From positions 1,897,277 to 1,961,276 of the forward strand of contig NZ_CP060395.1 in NCBI RefSeq assembly GCF_015840335.1: a stretch of 64,000 bases of DNA, in the 5' to 3' direction. Shown one piece after another: positions 18,796-26,668 of the stretch. The notes beneath the pieces were generated by a model. The model saw only the letters and a program-made list of their open reading frames with translations, was not told the DNA's origin and did not search any database. How positions within the stretch are numbered: the stretch's first letter is position 1; every line of letters begins with the position of its first letter. This stretch comes from Synechococcus sp. CBW1108 (GTDB lineage: Bacteria > Cyanobacteriota > Cyanobacteriia > PCC-6307 > Cyanobiaceae). The translations under genes and the position numbers were made by a program.

Positions 18796-20054
18796 CCCAG
18801 TAGACGCTGCTCCACCAGGGCCGCCAGCTGGGCGCTGCCGCCGCTGGGGCCCATTCGGCGCCGGCCGATGGCGGCGAGTCGGGCCCGCTCGGAGGGGTCG
18901 GCGAGCAGCTGCCGCAGCCGATCGACCAGCTGCTGGGGGCTGGAGCAGGGCTGCACAGCGCCGCCGAGCAGGCGGCTCTGGCGGCGGGCAAAGCCGGCCT
19001 TGAACTGGGGCCCCCGCCCCGGCAGGGAGAGGGCCGGCACCCCCAACCCCACCAGCTGTTCGGTGGCGGTGCCGGCGGTGGCCAGCCCCAGCTCGGCCCA
19101 GCCAGCCCAGCGAGTGAAGCTGTGCTGGCCCAGCAGCACGGTTAACCGTCCCAGCCGCCAACTGGCTGTGGCGCCGGTGGTGGCGACCTCCGCGGCCGGG
19201 GCCTCCGGCGTGAATCCCGCCTGGGCGAGCAGATCTTGCCAGGCCTGGGCCGTAGGCGTTGACCCTGAGGCCAGCAGCGCTGTGGCCGGCTGGTTTGGTT
19301 GCCAGAGAGCCAGGCATTCCAGGAGCCGGCGGGCGTTGCCGAGGGCCTCGGGCAGGCGGCTGCCGGCCAGCAGGATCAGGCGCCTTTGGCTCGCCAGCCA
19401 GGCCGGCAGAGGGGCCTGGGGGAAGCCATCCAGCATTGGGTTGCCAGGAGCCAGGGCCGCCACCCCATGGCGCCGCAATCCCCTGGCGGTGAGCCGGTCG
19501 CGCACGGCCACCAGCCGGCAGCGCCGGCTGCCCATCAGGGCCCACTCCCACCGATCCCATTCACTGCCCTTGCAGCGGTGGTAGCTATCCGCCAGCGGCG
19601 TGGCGCCCCAGTTCGGCGGCCCCGCTGAGGCCCAGGTGTAATCACTTTTGGGCGTGCCGATGAAGCCGAAACGGCCGCCGCCGCTCCAGGCCAGCAGCAG
19701 GGGCAGTAGGTCGCCGACGGCCAGCAGCGGATCGCCTTGGCGCGCCCACCGCCGCACCAGTTGCCATTGGCGCCAACTCAGCAGGGGCAGGCCGGCGGCC
19801 AGGTCGCGGACCAGACCCCGCAGGCTCTGATTGCTAAAGCCGCCGCTGGGCAGCCGCAGCTGGGGCCCGATCCTCTGCAGCTGGCCAGCGGCTTCTGCCG
19901 CGGCGAACGCCTCGCCTAAACCCACCAAGGGCAGCACCCGAATCTCCACATCCGGGCGGCGGCTGCCCAGGGCCTGCAGGATGCGCTGGGCGATCAGATC
20001 CTCCCCGTGGCCGTTGCTCAGAACCAGTAGACGGTTTAACGGCGGGGGGGGCAT
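18792..20054 (-). CDS. Lipid-A-disaccharide synthase-related protein (cyanobacterial)
   Basis: The 420-residue protein begins with VLSNGHGEDLIAQRIL, the nucleotide-sugar-facing loop of a GT-B fold, and has a second half with LLAGSRLPEALGN and TAGTATEQLVGLGVPALSLPGRGPQF, which fits the donor-binding domain of LpxB/MurG-like enzymes. Cyanobacterial homologues are usually annotated as LpxB-related, but canonical lipid A synthesis is limited in these organisms, so the acceptor is unknown. It is coupled to the small gene downstream. Confidence 0.75.
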   Translation of the reverse strand: MPPPPLNRLLVLSNGHGEDLIAQRILQALGSRRPDVEIRVLPLVGLGEAFAAAEAAGQLQRIGPQLRLPSGGFSNQSLRGLVRDLAAGLPLLSWRQWQLVRRWARQGDPLLAVGDLLPLLLAWSGGGRFGFIGTPKSDYTWASAGPPNWGATPLADSYHRCKGSEWDRWEWALMGSRRCRLVAVRDRLTARGLRRHGVAALAPGNPMLDGFPQAPLPAWLASQRRLILLAGSRLPEALGNARRLLECLALWQPNQPATALLASGSTPTAQAWQDLLAQAGFTPEAPAAEVATTGATASWRLGRLTVLLGQHSFTRWAGWAELGLATAGTATEQLVGLGVPALSLPGRGPQFKAGFARRQSRLLGGAVQPCSSPQQLVDRLRQLLADPSERARLAAIGRRRMGPSGGSAQLAALVEQRLLG

Positions 20055-20098
20055 GCCATGGCTGATACGATCCGCTGCAGGGAGTTTGCTCCCAGTGC

Positions 20099-20169
20099 GG
20101 CGGCATGGCCAAGTGGTAAGGCAGAGGATTGCAAATCCTTTACCCCCAGTTCGAATCTGGGTGCCGCCT
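20099..20169 (+). tRNA. tRNA-Cys (anticodon GCA)
   Basis: A 71-nt cloverleaf with acceptor GGCGGCA/TGCCGCC, D arm GCC...GGC, anticodon loop TTGCAAA (GCA, Cys), T loop TTCGAAT and discriminator T. CCA is not encoded. The mobile-element block begins 150 bases downstream. Confidence 0.95.
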
Positions 20170-20318
20170 CTTTTTGACAGCTGCCCCCAGGTCCTCTCTT
20201 CCTCTCTTCGTGGGGTCTGAGGCTCCGGTTTGGGCAGGGTTGGGCCAAAAAAATCCCTGGCGTGTTCGACTCGGCCAAGGACATCACTTACCGTCGCTCA
20301 TGACGACCCCTAAACGTT

Positions 20319-20326
20319 ACTGAGTA
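20319..20326 (+). repeat. Left target-site duplication of the IS66-type element (ACTGAGTA)
   Basis: The octamer ACTGAGTA directly precedes the left inverted repeat and recurs exactly after the right one at 25208-25215. An 8-bp duplication is the rule for IS66-family insertion. Confidence 0.9.
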
Positions 20327-20424
20327 GTATGCGTTCAGGGGTCGGGACGCCCGGCCGCACGAATGCAAGCCTGATCACTCACCGCTGAGCGATCAGAAAC
20401 TCTTCCTTGCTCGTTCTTCTTCCC

Positions 20425-21178
20425 TCAGGGGTCGCTCAGCAGTGACGGCATCACCCCACCGCGGTGATGGGCGATCCAGGCCTGCTCGAGGAACTCCCAG
20501 ACATCCCGCCCCTGTTGCCTGAGGGTAGTGGTGACCGTCAGCAGGCGGCTCCGGCAGATCGCACCTTGGCGGGATTGGACTCCTTGACTGATCTTGCGCT
20601 GAATCACCGACTGGCGCAGGGCACGCTCTGCGGCGTTGTTGGTGGGCTCGATGCCACGGGTCTCCAGGAAAGTCCACAACCCATCTGTCACCTTCTGGAG
20701 CTGCTGGCAGGTGCGCACCGTGCTGGCCCACGGCGTTCGCTCGCCGCGCTGGTAGCCCAGCTCCACTACCCGCTGCAGCGTGGTCTCGAATGCCTGGCGA
20801 ATCGGCAGGCAGCTTTGCTGCAAGGCGGGCCAGTCAATCCTTCCGTCTTTGTAGCGGTGCCAGTGGCCAAATAGCTGCTGCTGCAGACCCAGCAGCTCCG
20901 CTCCAAATTCAGCACTGGCGCCCGGGCGTTCGGCGATGGCCGTTAAATCGCGGATCAGGTGCGCCCAGCACAGCTGGCGCTGCTGGGTGGGCAGGTGGTT
21001 GTAAGACGAGAAGCGATCGCTCACGACAATCCCGCCAAAGGCGTTCCCCAGCAGCTCGATGGCGGCGGCCGTCGATCGACTCAGGCCTTGGATGAATACC
21101 GTCACCACGGCGGTGACCATGACCCACTGCCAGCCCCGCTTTCCAGTGGGATTGTTGCCCACCGCTTCGCGGAAGACT
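20425..21178 (-). pseudogene. IS66 transposase, 3' part (catalytic half)
   Basis: This is the C-terminal half of an IS66 (TnpC-like) DDE transposase. Visible are NPTGKRGWQWVMVTAVVTVF, the block GIVVSDRFSSYNHLP with a catalytic Asp, CWAHLIRDLTAI, and the late block ETRGIEPTNNAAERALR with the catalytic Glu region. It is cut off from its N-terminal part by the nested insert. An ATG- or GTG-initiated fragment could still be made but would lack the DNA-binding region and the first catalytic Asp. Confidence 0.9.
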
Positions 21179-21186
21179 GCGTCTAC
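21161..21186 (+). repeat. Small double-hairpin repeat, copy A (within the IS66 transposase gene)
   Basis: Two tandem 4-bp hairpins lie back to back: CCGC-TTC-GCGG (21162-21172) then AGAC-TGC-GTCT (21174-21184), bounded by terminal AC dinucleotides. On the coding strand it adds nine codons (VDAVFREAV) between GNA and GNNPTGKRG, where related transposases as I recall them have only about one residue. The GCGTCTAC octamer duplicated by the later insertion lies at its right end. Confidence 0.6.
21179..21186 (+). repeat. Left copy of the 8-bp duplication flanking the nested insert (GCGTCTAC)
   Basis: GCGTCTAC occurs here and again at 24338-24345, immediately right of the ISAs1 inverted repeat. 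Collapsing the two copies restores a 506-codon IS66 transposase frame, which strongly supports a true insertion duplication. Confidence 0.9.
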
Positions 21187-23053
21187 TTGTGCCACGAGTC
21201 AAATGTTCTTTATGAGCACTGACACAACTACATCGAGGATGGGAGTGTGGCCTCCCGGAGCCGGCCTGCAGGGGCAGGCTCCAAACCACCCCATGCTGCT
21301 GCGGTTAAGAGCTGCGGTAGTGAGCGATGGGGAAAAGGCGGCCTCGAGCTGTCAGGTGAGTGATGGGAAGATGAGCAACAGCGAATCGCCGCTGACGCAT
21401 CGAAAAGTCTTCCAGATGCTGTCAAAACGGGTGCAGGTAGGCGGCACCCGGATCAGTGTGGACGTTACCTGCTTACGGTCCACGCGGCAGCCGGTGTTCA
21501 GGCGGCATGAGCCCATCACAGGCCTCGATGTGGAACGTGGGAACCTGGCATGGGGTGTAAAGGAAAAGCCACAAGTGGCCACAACCACGAGGGCGAATAC
21601 CAAGACCCATGACAGGGGCGGATCAGCCCGTAGTAGTGATGAAGGAGCTGTAATGGCTCTGGAGCAAAGGGGCTGTGTTATCCCGTCCGGATCAACTCAA
21701 CAACTGCCATTGGCAGGAGGTAGGAGATGAGCCCGGACAGGCCGCTACCGATCACCAAGGCGATGGTCTGGAAGGCCTATCAGCAGGTGAAACGGAATGG
21801 GAATGCGGCCGGCGTGGATGGTCAGAGCCTGGATGACTTCGCCAAGGATCTGGAGAACAATCTCTATAGGCTATGGAATCGGATGGCATCCGGGAGTTAC
21901 TTCCCGCCGCCGGTTCGGCGTGTTGAGATTCCCAAATCCAACGGCGGAGTTCGCCCTCTGGGCATTCCGACGGTGGCTGATCGCATCGCGCAGATGGTGG
22001 TCAAGCAGATGCTGGAGCCCCAGTTGGAGCCGATCTTCGATCAGGACTCCTACGGCTACAGACCGGGCAAGTCGGCCCACCAGGCTGTGGAGAGCTGCCG
22101 TAAGCGCTGCTGGAAGTATGACTGGGTTGTGGATCTCGATATCAAGGGGTTTTTCGATTCGATCGATCATGACCTCCTGATGCGGGCCATCCAGTTCCAT
22201 ACGTCCGAGCGCTGGGTTGTTCTGTATCTGCGGCGCTGGTTGGAGGCTCCGGTGGAATTGCCGGATGGGCGCCTTCAGCCCCGGACCAGTGGCACGCCTC
22301 AAGGCGGTGTCATTAGCCCGCTACTGGCCAATCTGTTTCTGCACTACACGTTCGACAAATGGATGCGACGGAGTTTTCCACGCGTCCCGTTTGAGCGTTA
22401 TGCAGACGATGTGATCTGTCACTGTCACTGCCGAGCTGAGGCTGAACGGCTCATGGATGCCCTGCAGGAGCGATTTACCTCCTGCGGGTTACAGCTGCAT
22501 CCAGAGAAGACCAAAGTAGTCTATTGCAAGGATAGCAGCCGCCGTGGTCAGTTCGATCAGATCCAGTTCACGTTTCTCGGCTTTTGCTTCCGACCACGTA
22601 TGGCCAAGAACCGCTATGGGGAGATCTTTACGAGCTTCCTCCCAGCGGTTAGTCCGCAGGCGCTTAAGCGCATGCGAGAGAGGATCAGGAAAATGCATCT
22701 GCGTAGGCGGATGTTTTTGCCTTTGGAGGAGATCGCCCGGCTCCTGAATCCGATCCTAGGGGGTTGGATTCAGTATTACGGACGTTTTTATCCAACCGAA
22801 CTGAGGGCCAAGCTATTTGGCTATCTCAATGAGCACCTGAGCGCATGGCTGCGTCAGAAACACAGCCGGCTGTTGCGACATGACCGCCGCAGCCGGCAAG
22901 TTCTGGCGAGGATCGCTCAGGAGAGGCGGGACCTTTTTGCTCACTGGCGTGGTGTTGATGTTGCGGCTGGATGACAGGAGCCGGATGACGCGAGAGTGTC
23001 ACGTCCGGATCTGTGGGGGCCTCGGGGGGAAGTTCCCCGGGGCTACCCGGCGG
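21187..23053 (+). ncRNA. Group II intron (ribozyme plus intron-encoded protein)
   Basis: Domain V is clear at 22978-23011: a 34-nt hairpin starting GAGCCGG, with a GCGA tetraloop region and ending TCCGGATC. Domain VI follows with a GC-rich hairpin and a bulged A near 23045 (GGCTACCC). The reverse transcriptase ORF sits where domain IV is expected. The exact ends are uncertain: a GTGTGG at 21245 or a GTGCC at 21189 could be the 5' end, and the 3' end falls between about 23048 and 23053, without a clear AY dinucleotide. The stretch runs directly into the ISAs1 repeat. Confidence 0.75.
21727..22974 (+). CDS. ltrA: Group II intron-encoded reverse transcriptase/maturase
   Basis: The 415-residue protein has the ordered RT blocks: PKSNGGVRPLGIPTVADR (RT2), DLDIKGFFDSIDH with the first Asp (RT3), GTPQGGVISPLLANLFL (RT4) and the YADD catalytic box at 225-228 (RT5). 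It ends with a maturase X-like region (GGWIQYYGRFYPTEL). There is no HNH endonuclease domain, so retrohoming would need nicked or replicating DNA. All catalytic residues are intact, so the intron could be active. Confidence 0.93.
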   Translation: MSPDRPLPITKAMVWKAYQQVKRNGNAAGVDGQSLDDFAKDLENNLYRLWNRMASGSYFPPPVRRVEIPKSNGGVRPLGIPTVADRIAQMVVKQMLEPQLEPIFDQDSYGYRPGKSAHQAVESCRKRCWKYDWVVDLDIKGFFDSIDHDLLMRAIQFHTSERWVVLYLRRWLEAPVELPDGRLQPRTSGTPQGGVISPLLANLFLHYTFDKWMRRSFPRVPFERYADDVICHCHCRAEAERLMDALQERFTSCGLQLHPEKTKVVYCKDSSRRGQFDQIQFTFLGFCFRPRMAKNRYGEIFTSFLPAVSPQALKRMRERIRKMHLRRRMFLPLEEIARLLNPILGGWIQYYGRFYPTELRAKLFGYLNEHLSAWLRQKHSRLLRHDRRSRQVLARIAQERRDLFAHWRGVDVAAG

Positions 23054-23135
23054 CAGGGCCGCCTAAAAGTGTGTCCATGGCGTGCTGGCGGAGTCTGACA
23101 GCATTGGCTTTGGTCGGCGGGAATGGCTCACCTCC

Positions 23136-24316
23136 ATGCCCCAAATCCCAGGCGCAGCAGCTGATCAGCTTGATTCCAACGACCTAATCAGCTTTCTCAA
23201 GGCCATCCCCGACGGACGCTTTCGCCGTGGTGTGCGCTACCCACAGTGGTTCCTGTTGTTGGTGGCGGTGCTCGGGATTCTGAGTGGCAGCAGGAGCTCC
23301 CGTGATCTGGAGGCGTTTGCCAAGCGGCATCGGCAGGAGTTCAACCAGGCGCTGGGCCTGGATTTCAAACGCTGGCCGTCGGACGCCACATTCCTGTACC
23401 TTTTCAACAAAGCCCACCTGCAGACCTTTGGCGATGTCTTTCAGGCCTGGATGATCAGCCAGATCCCAGGCGGGACAGAGGGTTTGGAGCAGTTGGTGTG
23501 CGATGGAAAGACGCTCAGAGGCACAGCGGTGGACACGGAAGACGGCGGTCACCGGTTTGTGGCCCAGGTCACGGTCTATGCCCGGGCCCTCGGTGTCGCC
23601 CTGGCCCAGAAGGCCTACGACACCCACGAATCCTGCGAGAGGGCTGCGCTCAAAGAGCTTCTGAGCACCCTTGAGCTGGAGGGCACCTTGATCCAGGCGG
23701 ATGCTCTGCACACCACGCAAGCGTTTTTCGCTGGTGCCTCGCCAAGGGGGCCGACGTGCTCTTGACGGTGTAGCCGAAGGCTTCTCCGAAGGAGTGAGGC
23801 AACCAGAAAACCCTGCTGCGCCAGATCCAGTGCCAGTTTCAAGGTAAGCGTCAGATCCCTTTCACTGCAACGGCTCAGAGCAAAAAACATGGCCGTGACA
23901 CTTTATGGGAGATGCGGGCCAAGGAAGCCCCGGAACACATCAAAGAGAACTGGCCTGGCGTCAGCTGGATCATCGAGATGATCAGCACCACCGTGACCCG
24001 CAGAGGCCATCAGCGGCCACAGGCCCACTACTTCCTCACGAGCCTGCGGACCAAGCCAGAAGCGCTGCTACGACTGATCCGCCAGCGGTGGTCGATCGAG
24101 AACGAGTGGCATTGGCCACGGGACACGCAGCTGCAGGAAGACGCTCACCGTTACGCCAACCGCAACGGAGCGCCGCTGTTTGCGTTCCTGCGCACAGTGG
24201 TCATGAACCTGCTGCGCAACGGCGGCTACCGCTCAGTTCACGCTGGCCAGCAGGAACTGAGCCACAACATCAGGGGAATGCTCGCACTGGGAGGCGCGGC
24301 AGCGAGCACGGGATGA
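23136..24316 (+). pseudogene. ISAs1-family transposase, frameshifted and interrupted
   Basis: The N-terminal part (AIPDGRFRRGVRYPQWFLL, then CDGKTLRGT) and the C-terminal part (IKENWPGVSWIIEM, QRWSIENEWHW) are typical of ISAs1 transposases. One base seems to be missing near 23728, shifting WCLAKGADVLLTV out of frame. A 27-nt repeat insertion at 23771-23797 then adds an in-frame TAG. The rest is readable to 24316, so the damage is recent but disabling. Confidence 0.88.
23770..23795 (-). repeat. Small double-hairpin repeat, copy B (within the ISAs1 transposase gene)
   Basis: On the minus strand this reads AC, then hairpin CTCC-TTC-GGAG, then A, then AGCC-TTC-GGCT, then AC. It has the same length and layout as copy A at 21161-21186 but with different stem bases that still pair. 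It splits the transposase between LLTV and the NQKTLL segment. Confidence 0.65.
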
Positions 24317-24324
24317 AATTACTT

Positions 24325-25104
24325 TTAGGCGGCCCTGGCGTCTACGGCGTTGCCGGTGGGGGCGCCGGTCTCATCCACGTAAGCCACCGGTTGCTGACGG
24401 GCGGCCGCAAGCGCCTGGGCCATCGGTTCCGCCAATGCTGAGCTCAGGCGCTGGCGGACCCGTGCGATTGCCCCACAGCTAATCTCCACACCCAGCAGTT
24501 GCTGGAGCAGGGCCTGGGTCTTGCTGAAACTCAAGGGGAAGGCACTGCCCAGCAGGCCCACCAGGGCACTGAGCCTTGGGCCGTAGTGACTGGCTTCCAC
24601 ATCAGCCGGCAACGTCGCGCAGGTGCTGGTGGAGCAGCAGGGGCACACCAAGCGATGCAACCGGTGCTCGATCACCAGCGGTGTGATCGGTGGTATCTCA
24701 ATCACCTGATGGCGCATGGGATCTGGATCCTCCCCCACTCCCTGCAACAACGTGCCACAGCGGCGGCAGGCATCGGGGTGGTGTTCCACCACCTCATCCA
24801 CCCGCTCGATCGGCAGCAGTTCCGGCCCCGATCCGGGATGGCCCGGCTGGCCACCGCGCTTGCGGCCACTGCCCTTGCGCCGCTCTGGCGGATTAAACCC
24901 AAGCCCGTCACTGGAGGGAGGTTTGGAGGAGTTGCGGGAGTTGCGACCAATCCGCTCCCGCAGGCTGGCCAGCTTGCTCGCCAGGGCGGTGAGTTGGCTG
25001 CGGAGCAGCTCAATCTCCTCATGCTGGGAAAGGATCAGCTCTCTTGCACCAGCCGGCCAGGTCTCCCAGTCAGCTTCTGAAATTCCGGCCGGAGGTGTGC
25101 TCAT
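24325..25104 (-). pseudogene. IS66 transposase, 5' part
   Basis: The N-terminal half contains a leucine-rich coiled region (EEIELLRSQLTALASKLASL), the NSRNSSKPPSSDG linker, a basic segment GRKRGGQPGHPG, a zinc-ribbon (CRRCGTLL and CPCCSTSTC) and the first catalytic Asp in YVDETGAPTGNA. It then runs into the nested insert and stops at 24325. The real gene continues at 21178; the two parts join in frame once one duplication copy is removed. Confidence 0.92.
24338..24345 (+). repeat. Right copy of the 8-bp duplication flanking the nested insert (GCGTCTAC)
   Basis: Partner of 21179-21186. It directly follows the right ISAs1 repeat, as expected for an ISAs1 insertion duplication of 8 bp. Confidence 0.9.
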
Positions 25105-25207
25105 CACAAGCAGTCTCTGCCTGAGATACAACCGGTAATAAAGCTGCCGTCAAGGGTTCAGCAGGGACAATGTTCGCAATGAGCAGTCTCGACCCCTGAA
25201 CGGTTAC

Positions 25208-25215
25208 ACTGAGTA
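25208..25215 (+). repeat. Right target-site duplication of the IS66-type element (ACTGAGTA)
   Basis: Exact copy of 20319-20326, directly after the right terminal repeat of the IS66-type element. Confidence 0.9.
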
Positions 25216-25333
25216 TTTATTCCTAATAGGGGCGTGTCGCCCAGGGGTGTTCATGCGAAGGCACCCCGTTTGTTGCGCCCCAGCCCACGCAGGCCATTCG
25301 CTTGGGGCCACAATGGTGAAATAGGCGTCAAAG

Positions 25334-25510
25334 ATGGACAACCCCCTCTGGATGATGCTGCCATGGGCTGTCTTCGCTGTTGCAGCAGGAATCAAATTTT
25401 GGCGGCTGACCAGCCTCTTCCGCCGTCACCTGCTGGGCACGCCGACCGATACCGAACAATTCAGGCGGACCCTGGAGCGCATCTGGGCCAAGGATCAGCA
25501 GACAGCTTGA
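25334..25510 (+). CDS. Small membrane-anchored protein of unknown function
   Basis: A 58-residue ORF with an N-terminal hydrophobic helix (MMLPWAVFAVAAGIKFW) followed by a charged soluble tail (TPTDTEQFRRTLERIWAKDQ). The composition and the clean stop just ahead of the next small gene suggest a real single-span protein. I recall similar short ORFs in picocyanobacteria but cannot assign a function. Confidence 0.6.
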   Translation: MDNPLWMMLPWAVFAVAAGIKFWRLTSLFRRHLLGTPTDTEQFRRTLERIWAKDQQTA

Positions 25511-25531
25511 TCGGCCTTCTGCAAGCGTGCC

Positions 25532-25684
25532 TCAGTAACCCGAATCGGCCACGCAGCTGCCTTGGCAGCTGATGCCGTTGCTGGCGGTGCGCCCGCAGTG
25601 CACGCACAGGACGGGATCCTGCAGGGGCTCGGAGCAAATGGACCGCTCAGGGCCGGGCTCCTTGGTCCCAGTGGTTTTTGGCAT
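25532..25684 (-). CDS. Small cysteine-rich protein (possible zinc ribbon)
   Basis: The 50-residue ORF starts at MPKTTG and contains C-x2-C (CVHCGRT) and a second pair C-x3-C (CQGSC), a spacing that could bind zinc. The C-terminal VADSGY is cleanly terminated. Its short length and dense cysteines argue for a conserved small protein. Function unknown. Confidence 0.6.
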   Translation of the reverse strand: MPKTTGTKEPGPERSICSEPLQDPVLCVHCGRTASNGISCQGSCVADSGY

Positions 25685-25722
25685 GGGTACTTCGATTTGC
25701 TTGCCCATTTGGTCTGATCGCA

Positions 25723-26601
25723 TCAGCCCGCCGGTGGAGCGAGCTCGAAGCTGAGCACCACGGGCATTGGTTGGGAGCGCAGCACAGGGGGTTGGGGGCT
25801 GCCAGCGGGGTCTGGTTGTTTTTTTTCGGCTTCGGCTTCGGCTGCGGCAGCTTCCGGGCCACAGCTAGCCAATGCCTCCTGGAGCAGGGAATCGAAGGTG
25901 GCAGTGGGCAGTCGGTTACGGGCCAATTCCAGGAAGGCGCGGGCCAGGGATTCCCCGGCCGCTGCCCGCAGCGAGGGATTACTGAGACGAAGTTGCAGCT
26001 CGTCTTCGACGGAACGGATGAACCGCTCGGTGACATCGCGCTTGGTGGAGGCCCTGATGCGGGTGTCCTGCTCTGCCTGGGAGAGAAAGGGCTGGGCTTC
26101 AAGCTCTTCCAGCCGGCGACCCAAGCTCTCCAGCACCTCGCGGGCCTCCGTAGTCACGTGGGCCAGCTGGCCATCGGAGAGGCGCGGAAGGTCGGCGACA
26201 TAAACCTTGCCGTGATCCCGCAGGGTCAAAAAGGTGGGCCTTAGGCCACCACGCTGGGCTGGGGCTACCGGCTCCCTGGGCCGCAGGGGGCGCACAGGGG
26301 GAGTGGGGCCGGCCGAGCTGCGGCGTCGGGTGAGGCGCTGGCCCGTGCCCAGCTCAGATCCGACGATGACGGCAGAGCCTGCCCCCAGAAACCGTTTTGG
26401 GGAATTTAAAGATTGAAGTAAAGCTGGCGGCTGCCTGGGGCCTACTGGTTGGCTTGAACTTACCGGTCGGTTAGAATTAGATTGCTGGTTAGAGTTTATT
26501 TGCTGTTTAGACCGTATCGGTTGCTTGAAGCCTGTTGATTGCGTTGAACTTGCTGATTGAGTTGGACTTGCTGATTGCGTTGAACTTACTGAGTTAGTCA
26601 T
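25723..26601 (-). CDS. Hypothetical protein with Ser/Gln-rich repeat N-terminus
   Basis: A 292-residue protein. ATG 26601 is chosen because AAAGGGAG lies about six bases upstream. The first 60 residues are low-complexity, rich in Ser, Gln, Thr and Asn, built on an 18-nt tandem repeat (units STQSAS, PTQSAS, STQSTG at 26531-26584). The middle (LRDHGKVYVADLPRLSDGQLAHVTTEAREVL) and a helical, acidic second half look folded. The C-terminus is Ala/Glu/Pro-rich. It follows purM by 67 bases on the same strand. No family recognised. Confidence 0.7.
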   Translation of the reverse strand: MTNSVSSTQSASPTQSASSTQSTGFKQPIRSKQQINSNQQSNSNRPVSSSQPVGPRQPPALLQSLNSPKRFLGAGSAVIVGSELGTGQRLTRRRSSAGPTPPVRPLRPREPVAPAQRGGLRPTFLTLRDHGKVYVADLPRLSDGQLAHVTTEAREVLESLGRRLEELEAQPFLSQAEQDTRIRASTKRDVTERFIRSVEDELQLRLSNPSLRAAAGESLARAFLELARNRLPTATFDSLLQEALASCGPEAAAAEAEAEKKQPDPAGSPQPPVLRSQPMPVVLSFELAPPAG

Positions 26602-26668
26602 GTAAATCTCCCTTTGATGTCTTCTGGTGTCTTCGCCCTGCCCCAAATACCCCCTTAGCCTCACCACC

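Larger units (their letters stand above)
23054..24337 (+). mobile_element. ISAs1-family insertion sequence
   Basis: The 1,284-bp element is bounded by perfect 17-bp inverted repeats CAGGGCCGCCTAAAAGT (23054-23070, and complement at 24321-24337). It encodes a transposase of the ISAs1 (H-repeat) type, now broken. The right end abuts the GCGTCTAC duplication. The left end does not: the group II intron stretch lies between it and the other duplication copy. Confidence 0.88.
20327..25207 (-). mobile_element. IS66-family insertion sequence, interrupted by a nested insert
   Basis: The termini are imperfect inverted repeats: left end GTATGCGTTCAGGGGTCG, and the complement of the right end GTAACCGTTCAGGGGTCG, flanked by the 8-bp duplication ACTGAGTA. 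A transposase gene runs on the minus strand and no tnpA/tnpB accessory genes are visible, as in the ISBst12-like subgroup. Removing 21179-24337 (nested insert plus one copy of its duplication) leaves an element of about 1.7 kb whose single ORF reads through in frame. The host site is intergenic, downstream of tRNA-Cys. Confidence 0.9.

Noticed and set aside
18796-19560. N-terminal extension of the small gene at 18508
   Set aside because: It only reflects an open antisense-phase frame within the glycosyltransferase-like gene; the ATGA overlap at 18795 marks the real start.
25810-25860. Repetitive TTCGGC stretch that looks like another mini-repeat
   Set aside because: It is an Ala/Glu codon repeat (EAEAEKK) in a coding region and lacks the paired hairpins of the mini-repeat.
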